Source: Pseudomonadota bacterium (GTDB taxonomy: Bacteria > Pseudomonadota > Gammaproteobacteria > Burkholderiales > SG8-39). From it: a stretch of 10,484 nt of DNA. The DNA is taken from positions 1-10,484 of the forward strand of contig JAJZUN010000060.1 of the NCBI GenBank assembly GCA_021848555.1. The letters are read 5' to 3'. Positions 1 through 8,051 of this stretch are shown here, one piece after another. Under the pieces are notes generated by a model. It made no database searches. It had not been told where the DNA came from and saw only the letters and a list, made by a program, of their open reading frames with translations. Position 1 is the first letter of the stretch, and every line of letters begins with the position of its first letter. A program made the position numbers and the translations under genes.

Positions 1-2
1 GC

Positions 3-824
3 TTGGAGCGATTCTCCGCGTTGCTGTGCCGGGAGGATTTCGATCTCGCCGAGGCCTGCCTGCTGATCGCGCAGGACGCCTATCCCGATCTCGACGTCGC
101 GCATTACCTGGGGCGCATCGACGCGATTGCAAGGACGGTAAGAAGCCGCGTCGCCGGCGATGCATTTGCCGCGCAGAAAGTGGCGGCGCTGAACCGGCAC
201 CTGTTCAGCGAGCTGGGGTTTCGCGGAAACGCCGAGGACTACTACGATCCGCGCAACAGCTACCTCAATCAGGTGCTGGAGCGGCGCACCGGCATCCCGA
301 TCACGCTCGGCATCGTGTACATGGAAATCGGCCGTCGCCTGGGCCTGCGTTTGCAGGGTGTCTCTTTTCCCGGGCATTTCCTGGTCATGCTGCGCGTCAG
401 CGGCGGGCAACTGGTGCTCGATCCGTTCTGCGGCGGCGAGGCGCAATCGGAATCCGGTCTGCGCGCCCGGCTGGCCCGGGTGCTGACCCAGCGCGAAGCC
501 GGCGCGCTGCCGCTGTCGCGGTTTCTGCAGGCGGCGACGCCGCGCCAGATACTGGCGCGCCTGCTGCGCAATCTCAAAGGCATTTACCTGCAGTCTGAGG
601 AGGCGCAGAATACCCTCGAGGTGACGTGCCGCATGGTGATGGTGGCGCCGCACGCAGCCGAGGAAGTGCGCGACCGGGGTCTCGCCTATTACCGGCTGGA
701 CTGTTTTCGCGCCGCGCTCGCCGACTTGCAGGACTATTTGCAGCGGCGCCCGGATGCGCCTGACGCGGCGCAGATCAGGGTCAAGACCGACGCGCGGCGG
801 CTGGTGTGCGCGCGACTGAACTAA
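3..824 (+). CDS. SirB1-family protein (transglutaminase-like domain + TPR), 5' partial
   Basis: The reading frame is open from the left edge to a TAA at 822-824 (273 codons visible). The only start near the edge is a TTG at base 3 with no room for a ribosome binding site, so the true start probably lies just outside the window. The N-terminal two thirds match the SirB1/Transglut_core2 family: DYYDPRNSYLNQVL around codons 79-92, then GIPITLGIVYMEIGRRLGL, then a His in SFPGHFLVM and an Asp in VLDPFCGG that fit the His-Asp part of a transglutaminase-like fold. I see no obvious catalytic Cys in the expected place, as is usual for this subfamily. The C-terminus (RDRGLAYYRLDCFRAALADL) looks like a TPR unit. 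E. coli YchA/SirB1 has about 269 residues, so little is missing. The biochemical role is not established; cytoplasmic location is inferred from the lack of a visible signal or membrane segment. Confidence 0.85.
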   Translation: MERFSALLCREDFDLAEACLLIAQDAYPDLDVAHYLGRIDAIARTVRSRVAGDAFAAQKVAALNRHLFSELGFRGNAEDYYDPRNSYLNQVLERRTGIPITLGIVYMEIGRRLGLRLQGVSFPGHFLVMLRVSGGQLVLDPFCGGEAQSESGLRARLARVLTQREAGALPLSRFLQAATPRQILARLLRNLKGIYLQSEEAQNTLEVTCRMVMVAPHAAEEVRDRGLAYYRLDCFRAALADLQDYLQRRPDAPDAAQIRVKTDARRLVCARLN

Positions 825-916
825 TGCCGCGGCCTCGCGTCCAATCGGTGCTGCAGAATTCGGCTGCGTTCTGATCCGGATCGCTCGCGGCCTTTGCATT
901 GAAATCATTTCTTGGC

Positions 917-922
917 GGGAGG
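917..922 (+). promoter_or_regulatory. Ribosome binding site deciding the YbhB-family start
   Basis: GGGAGG lies 6 bases before the ATG at 929. The alternative in-frame TTG at 899 has no such site and would add ten residues (MKSFLGGRCN) unrelated to the family, so the ATG at 929 is preferred. Confidence 0.7.
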
Positions 923-928
923 TGTAAC

Positions 929-1555
929 ATGAAACTGAGCAGTGCGAGCTTCGGCGACCAGCAGCGCATACCCGGTGCGTATGCATTCGCCGTTCCGGAT
1001 GCGCGAGAGCACGTCAAACTCTCTTCCAACCGCAATCCGCAGCTGGGTTGGAGCGGCGCGCCGGCGGGGACGCAGTCCTTCGTCCTGATCTGCCACGACT
1101 ACGACGTGCCGAGCAAAGGCGACGATGTCAACAAAGAGGGGCGCAGCGTTCCGGCCAGCCTGCCGCGCGTCGATTTCTACCACTGGCTTCTGGTCGACAT
1201 TCCGGCAGGCATGAACGCGATCGCAGAGGCCGAGTTTTCCGACGGCATCAGCGCGCGCGGCAAGCCCGGGCCGGAGGCGAAGCACGGCACCCGCCAGGGG
1301 CTCAACGATTACACCGCCTGGTTTGCCGGCGACAAGGACATGGGCGGGAACTACTTCGGCTACGACGGCCCGTGCCCGCCGTGGAACGATGAGATCCTGC
1401 ACCACTACGTATTCACGCTGTACGCGCTGGACTGTGCGCGCTGTGCGGTAAGCGGCGCATTCAAGGGCGGCGACGTGCTGGCAGCGATCGAGGGGCATGT
1501 GCTGGCCAAGGCCAGCCTCACCGGCACCTACGCGCTCAACCCAAAACTCCTGTAG
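929..1555 (+). CDS. YbhB/YbcL family PEBP (Raf kinase inhibitor-like) protein
   Basis: A 208-residue protein of the phosphatidylethanolamine-binding protein fold. Family landmarks are in order: CHDYDVP at 55-61 (the DPDAP-type ligand-pocket segment), FYHWLLVDIP at 83-92, GLNDYTAW at 124-131, GYDGPCPPW at 144-152 and HHYVFTLYALD at 158-168. It is longer than E. coli YbhB (158 residues); the extra length is mainly in the segment after DYDVP and in the middle, which I believe is usual for betaproteobacterial members. There is no signal peptide or membrane segment, so a cytoplasmic location is inferred. The bacterial function of this family is poorly defined; small-ligand or phospholipid head-group binding is suggested by the fold. 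One oddity is C169-A-R-C172, a CXXC pair. The gene ends 18 bases before dsbB, so the two are probably co-transcribed. Confidence 0.9.
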   Translation: MKLSSASFGDQQRIPGAYAFAVPDAREHVKLSSNRNPQLGWSGAPAGTQSFVLICHDYDVPSKGDDVNKEGRSVPASLPRVDFYHWLLVDIPAGMNAIAEAEFSDGISARGKPGPEAKHGTRQGLNDYTAWFAGDKDMGGNYFGYDGPCPPWNDEILHHYVFTLYALDCARCAVSGAFKGGDVLAAIEGHVLAKASLTGTYALNPKLL

Positions 1556-1573
1556 CCGCCGAAGACAAACTGC

Positions 1574-2092
1574 ATGATCAAATTTGATTTGAGTTCGAGG
1601 CGGGTGTTCGCGGGGTTCGCGCTGATTCCCCTCGCACTGCTTGCCGAAGCGCTGATCCTGCAGCATCTCAAAGGCCAGGCGCCGTGCCCGCTGTGTGTGC
1701 TGCAGCGCGCAGGCTTCCTGCTGTTTGCCCTGATCGCCCTGGTCGCGGCCATCCACCAGCCGCGGCAGCGCGGCGCCGCCGGCTATAGCGCCGTCCTGGG
1801 GCTGGCCGCGCTTGCCGGCCTGGGGGTGGCGATACGCCATGTGTGGGTGTTGTATCACCCGAAATTCGGCTGCGGCATCGATGTGCTGGAGCAGTTTGTC
1901 AACGACCTGCCTACGTCCAAGCTGTTGCCCTGGCTGTTTCACGCCAGCGGCGAATGCACCGCGCCGCATGAACCCATCCTGGGTTTGCAGGTGCCGGAGT
2001 GGTCGCTGATCTGGTTTTCCCTGCTGTTGCTGGCCGCAATTCTGTTCGCCTTCAAAAGCCTGTCCGGCGCGCGTTCAGGCGCGGCGGCGTGA
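1574..2092 (+). CDS. dsbB: Disulfide bond formation protein B (DsbB)
   Basis: A 172-residue inner-membrane protein that reoxidises periplasmic DsbA and passes the electrons to quinone. The first periplasmic loop holds the redox pair in APCPLCVLQR: C38 and C41, followed by R45, which corresponds to the quinone-contacting Arg48 of E. coli DsbB. The second loop supplies C100 (FGCGID) and C128 (SGECTAP), so all four catalytic cysteines are present. Hydrophobic stretches at about 11-30, 45-60, 72-94 and 143-162 give the four expected helices. The length is close to E. coli DsbB (176). The ATG at 1574 has only a weak upstream purine run (GAAGAC), compatible with translation following the YbhB-family gene 18 bases upstream. 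No dsbA lies in the window. The assignment is secure. Confidence 0.95.
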   Translation: MIKFDLSSRRVFAGFALIPLALLAEALILQHLKGQAPCPLCVLQRAGFLLFALIALVAAIHQPRQRGAAGYSAVLGLAALAGLGVAIRHVWVLYHPKFGCGIDVLEQFVNDLPTSKLLPWLFHASGECTAPHEPILGLQVPEWSLIWFSLLLLAAILFAFKSLSGARSGAAA

Positions 2093-2098
2093 TCCCCG

Positions 2099-2120
2099 GC
2101 GCCGCCGGCCGGCGCTCTTT
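2099..2120 (+). terminator. Possible intrinsic terminator after dsbB
   Basis: A hairpin with six perfect GC pairs (GCGCCG at 2099-2104 with CGGCGC at 2110-2115, five-base loop) begins 7 bases after the dsbB stop and is followed by TCTTT. The stem is strong but the T tract is short and interrupted, so termination may be partial. It fits the new promoter that follows at 2149. Confidence 0.4.
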
Positions 2121-2124
2121 CCGT

Positions 2125-2154
2125 ATTCCAGAGATGGTGGAAAGCCGCTATAAT
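2125..2154 (+). promoter_or_regulatory. Candidate sigma-70 promoter for ribF-ileS-lspA-ispH
   Basis: A perfect -10 box, TATAAT, lies at 2149-2154. The -35 region is poor: ATTCCA at 2125-2130 (18-base spacer) matches TTGACA at only three positions. Transcription would start near 2161 and leave a leader of about 28 bases before the ribF ATG. The AT-rich island in an otherwise very GC-rich gap supports the call; the weak -35 lowers it. Confidence 0.6.
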
Positions 2155-2188
2155 TCAGGATTTTAGCTTTTCAAAGCGAAATCTGAAC

Positions 2189-3124
2189 ATGCGCGTTTGG
2201 CGCCATCTTTCCGGACCCAAGCAGCCGCCGACGGCGCTGACCATAGGCAACTTCGACGGCGTGCACCGTGGTCACCAGGCGATGCTTGCGCGGCTCAAGG
2301 AGCGCGCGCATGCGCTCGGGCTGAGGGCCTGCGTGCTCACCTTCGAACCCCACCCGCTGGAGCTGTTCGCGCCGCAAACGGCGCCGACGCGGCTTACGTC
2401 GCTGCGCGAGAAGCTCGAATTGCTCGCTGCGCACGGCGTCGAATGCGTGCAGGTCAGCCGTTTCAACCGCGCCTACGCCGGCCGCTCGCCGCAGGACTTC
2501 ATCGAGCAGGTGCTGCTGGCGGGTTTGGGCATGCGCTGGCTGCTGATAGGCGATGACTTCCGCTTCGGGGCGCGCCGCGCCGGCGATTTCGCGCTGCTGC
2601 AGGCGGCCTCGCGCGCGCACGGATTCGGCCTGGAAGCCATGCCTACCGTGGCGCAGGAAGGCGTGCGCGTGTCGAGCTCGGTGGTGCGCGCGGCGCTTGC
2701 CGCGGGCCGGTTGGCGCAGGCCGAAGCCCTGCTTGGCCGGCCGTACAGCATCAGCGGCCGGGTGGTGCATGGCGACAAGCTCGGCCGCGGCATCGGCTAT
2801 CCCACTGCGAACGTGCAATTGCGGCACAACCGGCCGCCGCTGTCCGGGATTTTTGCCGTCCGCACTGTCGACGGGCAGGGTCGCAGCCGCGACGGCGCGG
2901 CGAGTCTGGGCCTGCGCCCCACGGTGGACCACAGCGGGCAGGCAAAGCTGGAGGTCCATTTGTTCGATTTTGCCGGCGATCTCTATGGCCAGCACTTGCG
3001 CGTCGATTTCCTGCACAAGATACGCGACGAAGAAAAATTCCCCAGCCTTGACGCGCTGAAAGCGCGCATCGCGCGGGATTGCGAACTCGCCAAGGAACTG
3101 TTGGCGGAGAACGCGCGCGCATGA
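2189..3124 (+). CDS. ribF: Bifunctional riboflavin kinase / FAD synthetase
   Basis: A 311-residue cytoplasmic enzyme that phosphorylates riboflavin to FMN and then adenylylates FMN to FAD. The N-terminal FAD synthetase half carries the nucleotidyltransferase signature GNFDGVHRGH at 20-29, TFEPHP at 51-56, GDDFRFG at 121-127 and the SSSVVR element at 162-167. The C-terminal riboflavin kinase half (about 183-305) shows RGIGYPTAN at 200-208, LGLRPTV at 240-246, EVHLFDF at 255-261 and DEEKFPSLDAL at 280-290. The length agrees with E. coli RibF (313). No strong Shine-Dalgarno precedes the ATG, but the protein starts where family members start. It is followed after 66 bases by ileS, the conserved ribF-ileS-lspA order of proteobacteria. 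The leader holds a short symmetric element (GCTTTTCAAAGC, 2166-2177) and no FMN riboswitch that I can recognise. Confidence 0.97.
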   Translation: MRVWRHLSGPKQPPTALTIGNFDGVHRGHQAMLARLKERAHALGLRACVLTFEPHPLELFAPQTAPTRLTSLREKLELLAAHGVECVQVSRFNRAYAGRSPQDFIEQVLLAGLGMRWLLIGDDFRFGARRAGDFALLQAASRAHGFGLEAMPTVAQEGVRVSSSVVRAALAAGRLAQAEALLGRPYSISGRVVHGDKLGRGIGYPTANVQLRHNRPPLSGIFAVRTVDGQGRSRDGAASLGLRPTVDHSGQAKLEVHLFDFAGDLYGQHLRVDFLHKIRDEEKFPSLDALKARIARDCELAKELLAENARA

Positions 3125-3190
3125 AGGCGGAATACGTTCGGCGCCGCGCTTCGCTCCGCAGTTTATCCATCCAAACTATTGAAACCAAAA

Positions 3191-6040
3191 ATGGCTGATT
3201 ACAAGAACACGCTGAACCTGACCGACACCCCGTTTCCCATGCGCGGCGACCTGGCCAAGCGCGAGCCCCAGTGGGTGCAGCAGTGGCAGGAAAAAAGGGT
3301 GTATCAGGCGATACGCGCCGCCTCCAAAGGCAGGCCGAAGTTCATCCTGCACGACGGCCCGCCGTATGCGAACGGCAATATCCATCTTGGCCATGCGATC
3401 AACAAGATCCTCAAGGACATCATCGTCAAGTCGCGCAACATGGCCGGCTTCGACGCGGTCTACGTGCCTGGCTGGGACTGCCACGGCATGCCGATCGAGC
3501 GCGAGATCGAAAAGCACCACGGCAAGCACCTGCCGGTGGAGAAGACGCAGAGCCTGTGCCGCGCCTATGCCGCGGAGCAGATCGAGCGGCAGAAACAGGA
3601 TTTCCGGCGCCTGGGCGTGCTCGGGGACTGGGATCGTCCCTACCAGACCATGGCCTACGGCAACGAGGCCGATGAAATCCGCACGCTGGGCAAGATACTC
3701 GAGAAGGGCTACGTCTACCGCGGTCTGAAGCCGGTGAACTGGTGTTTCGACTGCGCATCAGCCTTGGCCGAGGCCGAAGTCGAGTATGCGGACAGGAAGG
3801 ACTTTGCCATCGACGTCGGCTTCGCATTTGCCGAGCCGGAGAAGATCGCCAAGGCATTCGGCCTGGACCAACTGCCGGATGCAAAAGGCTGGATCGTCAT
3901 CTGGACCACCACGGCCTGGACCATCCCCGGCAATCAGGCGCTGAACGCGCATCCGGAGCACGTCTACAACCTGGTCGCTACCGAGCGCGGGCTGCTGATC
4001 CTGGCTGCCGACCTGCAAGACGCCTGTCTCGCGCGCTATGGGCTCACGGGTGAGGTGCTGGCCTCGTGTAAGGGCGCAGCACTCGAACTGATCGCCTTCC
4101 GCCATCCGTTCTACGAGCGGCTGGCGCCGGTCTATCTGGGCGAATATGTGACGCTCGACACCGGCACCGGCATCGTCCACAGCGCGCCCGCCTACGGCGT
4201 GGAGGACTTCGATTCCTGCCGCCGCTACGGCATGAAGGACGAGCAGATCCTCACGCCGGTGATGGCCGACGGGAAATATGTTTCGACCCTGCCTTTTTTC
4301 GGCGGCACGATGATCTGGAAGGCCAATCCCGAGATCATCAAGAAAATCGAGGAAGCCGGCGCGCTGTTCCATTGCGAAGATTATGTCCACAGCTACATGC
4401 ACTGCTGGCGGCATAAGACGCCCATCATTTACCGCGCCAGCACGCAGTGGTTCGCGGCCATGGATGAGCCGCCCGGCTTCAAGGGCGTGAAGCCGGCCGA
4501 GTCCCTGCGCACCACGGCCCTGCGCGGCATTGCCAACACGCGCTTTTATCCGGACTGGGGCCAGGCGCGTCTGCACGGGATGATCGCCAACCGGCCCGAC
4601 TGGACGCTGTCGCGCCAGCGCCAGTGGGGCGTGCCCATGCCTTTCTTCATCCACCGGGAGACCAGCGAACTGCATCCGCGCACGCTGGAACTGCTGGAGC
4701 AGGTGGCCGAGCGCGTCGAGGCGGGCGGCATCGAAGCCTGGCAGACGCTGGACCCGAAGGAATTGCTGGGCGCCGAGGCCGAGCAGTACGTCAAGATCAA
4801 GGACACGCTCGACGTTTGGTTCGATTCCGGTTCGACGCATCAGACGGTGATGGGCGGACCCGAGGGCAGGACGGCCGGCGCCGGCTCGCACGGGACGGAT
4901 CTGCAGTTCCCCGCCGACCTGTACCTGGAAGGTTCCGACCAGCATCGCGGCTGGTTCCACTCGTCCCTGCTCGTCTCCTGCATGCTCAATGGCGAGCCGC
5001 CTTACAAGGCGCTGCTGACGCACGGCTTTTTCGTCGACGGCCAGGGCCGCAAGATGTCGAAATCGCTGGGCAACACGCTGGAGCCGCAAAAGATTTCCGG
5101 GAGTCTGGGCGCGGAAATCCTGCGCCTGTGGGTGGCCGCAACCGATTACTCGGGCGAGCTGTCGATCTCGGACGAAATCCTGAAGCGCGTGGTCGAGAGC
5201 TATCGGCGCATCCGCAACACGCTGCGCTTCCTGCTCGCCAATACGGCCGACTTCGATCCGCGCGCGCACGCGCTGCCGGTCGAAGACTGGCTGGAAATAG
5301 ACCGCTATGCGCTGGCGCTCACGCAGTCGATGCAGCAGCAGGTGGCGCGCGATTACGAAAATTACGACTTCCATTTCGTGGCGCAGAAGCTGCAGGGCTT
5401 CTGCTCCGAGGATCTGGGCGGGTTTTACCTCGACATTCTGAAGGACCGGCTGTATACGGCCGGCAGGGATTCGAGGTCGCGGCGCTCGGCGCAGAACGCG
5501 CTGTATCAGATCCTGCAGCGCCTGGTGCGCCTGATGGCGCCTATCCTGTCGTTTACCGCGGAAGAGATCTGGACGCTTACCGCAGGCGGCGAGGACAAGG
5601 ACGAGAACGTCAGCGTGTTCACCCACACCTGGGACGAGTTTCCGGCCGCCGGGTATGCGCAGGATCTGCTCGATCGCTGGACAAGGATACGCGGCGTCCG
5701 CGCCGAAGTGCAGAAGCAGCTGGAGGAGGCGCGCGTCGCCGGAAAAATCGGCTCCTCGCTGCAGGCCGAAGTCGAAATCCGCGCCAGCGGCGACAAGCTC
5801 GCCCTGCTGCAGTCCTTGCAGGACGATCTGCGCTTCGTGCTGATCACCTCGAGCGCGGTGCTGACGCCGGTCGCCGCCGCTGCCGACGAGGCGGTGATCG
5901 TGAGCGCCAGCGCGCGCGTCAAGTGCGAGCGCTGCTGGCATTATCGGGATGACGTCGGACAGGACGCCGCGCACCCCGGGCTGTGCGGCCGCTGCGTGTC
6001 CAATCTGTATGGCGCCGGCGAAGCGAGGGCGCATGCGTAG
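3191..6040 (+). CDS. ileS: Isoleucyl-tRNA synthetase
   Basis: A 949-residue class I aminoacyl-tRNA synthetase that charges tRNA-Ile and edits misactivated valine. The HIGH motif is HLGH at 65-68 (in NGNIHLGHA) and the KMSKS motif is at 621-625. The inserted CP1 editing domain is recognisable from [14 protein letters not shown] and [16 protein letters not shown]. The C-terminal zinc-binding motif is complete: C912, C915, C932 and C935 in the pattern CX2C...CX2C. The protein is slightly longer than E. coli IleS (938), partly through a glycine-rich segment before [12 protein letters not shown]. An in-frame TTG at 3179 exists, but the ATG at 3191 gives the typical [10 protein letters not shown] beginning and is chosen; its ribosome binding site is weak. 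The end overlaps the lspA start by 8 bases. The CX4-type architecture and conserved motifs point to the bacterial, mupirocin-sensitive-type enzyme, though that property is only inferred. Confidence 0.97.
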   Translation: MADYKNTLNLTDTPFPMRGDLAKREPQWVQQWQEKRVYQAIRAASKGRPKFILHDGPPYANGNIHLGHAINKILKDIIVKSRNMAGFDAVYVPGWDCHGMPIEREIEKHHGKHLPVEKTQSLCRAYAAEQIERQKQDFRRLGVLGDWDRPYQTMAYGNEADEIRTLGKILEKGYVYRGLKPVNWCFDCASALAEAEVEYADRKDFAIDVGFAFAEPEKIAKAFGLDQLPDAKGWIVIWTTTAWTIPGNQALNAHPEHVYNLVATERGLLILAADLQDACLARYGLTGEVLASCKGAALELIAFRHPFYERLAPVYLGEYVTLDTGTGIVHSAPAYGVEDFDSCRRYGMKDEQILTPVMADGKYVSTLPFFGGTMIWKANPEIIKKIEEAGALFHCEDYVHSYMHCWRHKTPIIYRASTQWFAAMDEPPGFKGVKPAESLRTTALRGIANTRFYPDWGQARLHGMIANRPDWTLSRQRQWGVPMPFFIHRETSELHPRTLELLEQVAERVEAGGIEAWQTLDPKELLGAEAEQYVKIKDTLDVWFDSGSTHQTVMGGPEGRTAGAGSHGTDLQFPADLYLEGSDQHRGWFHSSLLVSCMLNGEPPYKALLTHGFFVDGQGRKMSKSLGNTLEPQKISGSLGAEILRLWVAATDYSGELSISDEILKRVVESYRRIRNTLRFLLANTADFDPRAHALPVEDWLEIDRYALALTQSMQQQVARDYENYDFHFVAQKLQGFCSEDLGGFYLDILKDRLYTAGRDSRSRRSAQNALYQILQRLVRLMAPILSFTAEEIWTLTAGGEDKDENVSVFTHTWDEFPAAGYAQDLLDRWTRIRGVRAEVQKQLEEARVAGKIGSSLQAEVEIRASGDKLALLQSLQDDLRFVLITSSAVLTPVAAAADEAVIVSASARVKCERCWHYRDDVGQDAAHPGLCGRCVSNLYGAGEARAHA

Positions 6041-6518
6041 GCTGGCGCGCTGGTACGCCTGGGCGCTGCTGGTGGTGCTGCTGGACCAGGTCACCAAGTA
6101 TTGGATCAGCGTCAGCTTCGCCTTCGGCGAGACACGGGCCTACACCGGCTTTTTCAACCTGGTGCTGACCTACAACAAGGGCGCGGCGTTCAGCTTTCTC
6201 GCCAGCGCAGCGGGCTGGCAGCGCGGCTTTTTCATCACCGTCGCGCTGGTCGCGATCGTCGTGATCAGCGTGCTGCTGGCGCGCCATGCGGGCGAAAAGT
6301 TGTTCTGCGTCGCGCTGGTCCTGATCCTGGGCGGGGCGATAGGCAATGTGCTCGACCGCATCGTGCTGGGCCACGTGGTCGATTTTCTCGATTTTCACAT
6401 CGCCGGCTGGCATTGGCCGGCGTTCAACCTGGCCGATTCGGCGATCACCGCCGGTGCGGTGCTGCTGATTGCCGACAGCCTACGCTCGGGCGCCAGGCGG
6501 GCCGGGGCCGCGCGATGA
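6033..6518 (+). CDS. lspA: Lipoprotein signal peptidase (signal peptidase II)
   Basis: A 161-residue inner-membrane aspartic protease that removes the signal peptide from diacylglyceryl-modified prolipoproteins. The catalytic aspartates are D117 in GHVVDF and D135 in FNLADSAI, matching D123 and D141 of E. coli LspA. Other conserved segments are LDQVTKYW at 18-25, [10 protein letters not shown] at 47-56 and GNVLDRI at 104-110. Four hydrophobic segments (about 8-25, 65-82, 91-107 and 136-148) fit the known topology. The frame is open further upstream, but only the ATG at 6033 gives a normal N-terminus; GAGGG at 6025-6029 lies close before it. The gene overlaps the end of ileS by 8 bases, implying translational coupling. 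Its TGA overlaps an ATG (ATGA at 6515-6518) that opens a 22-codon frame, discussed in the findings. Confidence 0.96.
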   Translation: MRRLARWYAWALLVVLLDQVTKYWISVSFAFGETRAYTGFFNLVLTYNKGAAFSFLASAAGWQRGFFITVALVAIVVISVLLARHAGEKLFCVALVLILGGAIGNVLDRIVLGHVVDFLDFHIAGWHWPAFNLADSAITAGAVLLIADSLRSGARRAGAAR

Positions 6519-6556
6519 GCGCCTCGCCCGGAACCGCTGCCTGCTCATTCAATATT

Positions 6557-6560
6557 AGGT
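6557..6560 (+). promoter_or_regulatory. Ribosome binding site deciding the ispH start
   Basis: AGGT lies 7 bases before the ATG at 6568. The alternative GTG at 6559 falls inside this site and would add three residues absent from IspH proteins, so the ATG is chosen. Confidence 0.5.
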
Positions 6561-6567
6561 GCCGACC

Positions 6568-7500
6568 ATGGATGTCCTGCTAGCCAATCCCCGCGGTTTT
6601 TGCGCCGGCGTCGAACGCGCTATCAGCATCGTCGAGCGCGCTCTGGCTTTATACGGCGCGCCGATTTACGTGCGCCATGAAGTGGTGCACAACAAGTTCG
6701 TGGTCGAGGATCTGCGCGCCAAGGGTGCGGTATTCGTCGAGGAGCTGGAACAGGTGCCGCACGGCAGCACGGTGATATTCAGCGCCCACGGCGTGTCGCC
6801 GGCGATCCGGCGCGAGGCCGAGGAGCGCGGCCTCAAGGTGTTCGACGCCACCTGCCCGCTGGTGACCAAGGTGCACATCGAGGTGGCCAAGATGCGCGAA
6901 CAGGGGCGCGGCATCGTCATGATCGGCCATCGCGGACACCCCGAGGTCGAGGGCACCATGGGGCAGGCGACGCAAGGCATGTACCTGGTCGAGACGGTGG
7001 CGGATGTCGAGCGCCTTGCGGTCGAGGATCCTGCGCGTCTGGCCTATGTCACCCAGACCACGCTGTCCGTGGACGACGCCGCGGCCATCGTCGAGGCCCT
7101 CAGACGCCGGTTTCCCGGCATCCTCGGGCCGAAGAAAGACGACATCTGCTACGCCACGCAGAACCGCCAGGACGCGGTGAAATTCCTGGCGCCGCAATGC
7201 GACCTGGTGATCGTGGTCGGATCGCCCAACAGCTCGAACTCCAACCGCCTGCGCGAAGTGGCGCAGACCCTGGGCGTGGAGGCGCACATGATCGACGACG
7301 CGTCCGAACTGCGGCCGGAGTGGGTGCAGGGGCGCAAGCGCGTCGGGGTCAGCGCCGGCGCTTCGGCGCCGGAAGTACTGGTGATGGAAGTCATCGCCAG
7401 GCTGCAGGCGCTGGGCGCAAAGCGGGTCGATCAACTCAAGGGCAAAGAGGAGAGCGTGACCTTTCCCCTGCCCAAAGGGCTGAGCAGCGGCAGCGCCTGA
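6568..7500 (+). CDS. ispH: 4-hydroxy-3-methylbut-2-enyl diphosphate reductase (IspH/LytB)
   Basis: A 310-residue iron-sulfur enzyme that performs the final step of the MEP pathway, reducing HMBPP to IPP and DMAPP. The N-terminus [16 protein letters not shown] is diagnostic. All three cluster-binding cysteines are present: C12, C96 ([11 protein letters not shown]) and C194 ([10 protein letters not shown]). Substrate residues are also in place: H41 in HEVVHN, H124 and E126 in [10 protein letters not shown], and the [10 protein letters not shown] segment. The length is close to E. coli IspH (316). It follows lspA by 49 bases, without the fkpB gene that separates them in E. coli. The downstream neighbour is a Fur-family regulator, which may or may not act on this iron-dependent enzyme. 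Confidence 0.97.
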   Translation: MDVLLANPRGFCAGVERAISIVERALALYGAPIYVRHEVVHNKFVVEDLRAKGAVFVEELEQVPHGSTVIFSAHGVSPAIRREAEERGLKVFDATCPLVTKVHIEVAKMREQGRGIVMIGHRGHPEVEGTMGQATQGMYLVETVADVERLAVEDPARLAYVTQTTLSVDDAAAIVEALRRRFPGILGPKKDDICYATQNRQDAVKFLAPQCDLVIVVGSPNSSNSNRLREVAQTLGVEAHMIDDASELRPEWVQGRKRVGVSAGASAPEVLVMEVIARLQALGAKRVDQLKGKEESVTFPLPKGLSSGSA

Positions 7501-7522
7501 AAGTGCGGGGAGAAAACCTGAT

Positions 7523-7551
7523 TAGACAGAGTCCAAAATTCAATGTATCAT
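7523..7551 (+). promoter_or_regulatory. Candidate promoter for the Fur-family gene
   Basis: TAGACA at 7523-7528 and TATCAT at 7546-7551 each match the sigma-70 consensus at five of six positions and are separated by the ideal 17 bases. The expected transcription start is near 7557-7559, which coincides with the ATG at 7558. The earlier in-frame ATG at 7543 would overlap the -10 box. Confidence 0.5.
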
Positions 7552-7557
7552 GCAAAC

Positions 7558-7980
7558 ATGAACTTAGAACCGACTGCCAGCAGGGAAAGCGTCGCGCAAT
7601 TGCTGCGCGCCCACGGCATTACGCCCACGCACCAGCGCATTGAAATCGCGCTGGTCCTGTTCGAGAAACGCTGGCACCCGTCGGCCGACCAGATACTGGC
7701 GGCGGTCAACGTGCGCTACGCCGAGAGTTCCAAGGCCACGGTATATAACACGCTCAAGCTGTTTCTCAACAAGGGGCTGGTGCGCGAGCTGATCGTCGAT
7801 CCGAACAAGGTTTTCTACGATTCCAACACCGGCGTCCACCATCATTTCTACGATGTCGTCTCGGGCGAGATCACCGATATATCCGCCGCCGGCGTGCATA
7901 TCGACGGCCTCCCGCCCTTGCCGCCCGGCATGGTCACCGCCGGCATCGACATCATCGTGCGCACCCGTCCGGGGCTCTGA
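7558..7980 (+). CDS. Fur-family transcriptional regulator, Irr-like
   Basis: A 140-residue DNA-binding metalloregulator. The N-terminal winged helix (about 10-75) includes RAHGITPTHQRIEIALVLF and the recognition-helix stretch SSKATVYNTLKLF at 58-70. The C-terminal half has the Fur dimer/metal domain: VFYDSNTGVHHHFYDV at 85-100, then EITDI. There are no cysteines at all, so the structural CXXC zinc site of Fur and PerR is missing. The H94-H95-H96 run resembles the HHH motif of rhizobial Irr, where it takes part in heme binding; that similarity suggests an Irr-type iron or heme responder, but the ligand is inferred. Two ATGs are possible, 7543 and 7558; neither has a Shine-Dalgarno. I chose 7558 because 7543 overlaps the candidate -10 box; a stop at 7519-7521 excludes starts further upstream. 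The neighbour upstream is ispH (57 bases away). Confidence 0.88.
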   Translation: MNLEPTASRESVAQLLRAHGITPTHQRIEIALVLFEKRWHPSADQILAAVNVRYAESSKATVYNTLKLFLNKGLVRELIVDPNKVFYDSNTGVHHHFYDVVSGEITDISAAGVHIDGLPPLPPGMVTAGIDIIVRTRPGL

Positions 7981-7992
7981 GCCGCCGCGACG

Positions 7993-8030
7993 GCCGGGGT
8001 CGCTGCCCCGGCAAGCATCCAGATTTTTTT
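7993..8030 (+). terminator. Candidate terminator after the Fur-family gene
   Basis: A perfect 7-bp GC stem (GCCGGGG at 7993-7999, CCCCGGC at 8006-8012, six-base loop) begins 12 bases after the stop codon. A run of seven T lies at 8024-8030. The 11-base gap between stem and T run is longer than in a canonical intrinsic terminator, so the call is tentative. Confidence 0.45.
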
Positions 8031-8051
8031 CCGAGGCTGTCCTTGCGCGCC

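Noticed and set aside
1577..1588. Perfect 12-base palindrome ATCAAATTTGAT in codons 2-5 of dsbB
   Set aside because: About two or three 12-base palindromes are expected by chance in a window this size, and it lies inside coding sequence with no matching site elsewhere.
905..1969. A reverse-strand open frame of 354 codons opposite the YbhB-family gene and dsbB
   Set aside because: It spans two confidently identified forward genes, lacks family motifs, and is rich in Arg/Gln/His/Ala as usual for shadow frames.
3125..3190. Possible T-box or other riboswitch before ileS
   Set aside because: The gap is only 66 bases, without a T-box sequence or terminator-antiterminator pair.
3758..6097. A reverse-strand open frame of 779 codons opposite ileS
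   Set aside because: It lies wholly within well-supported ileS and the start of lspA, has no recognisable domain, and long antisense frames are expected opposite high-GC coding sequence.
7541..7564. Imperfect inverted repeat (TTCA...TGAA) around the Fur-family start, considered as an autoregulatory operator
   Set aside because: Only about 7 of 12 positions are symmetric and it does not match a Fur, PerR or Irr box that I know.
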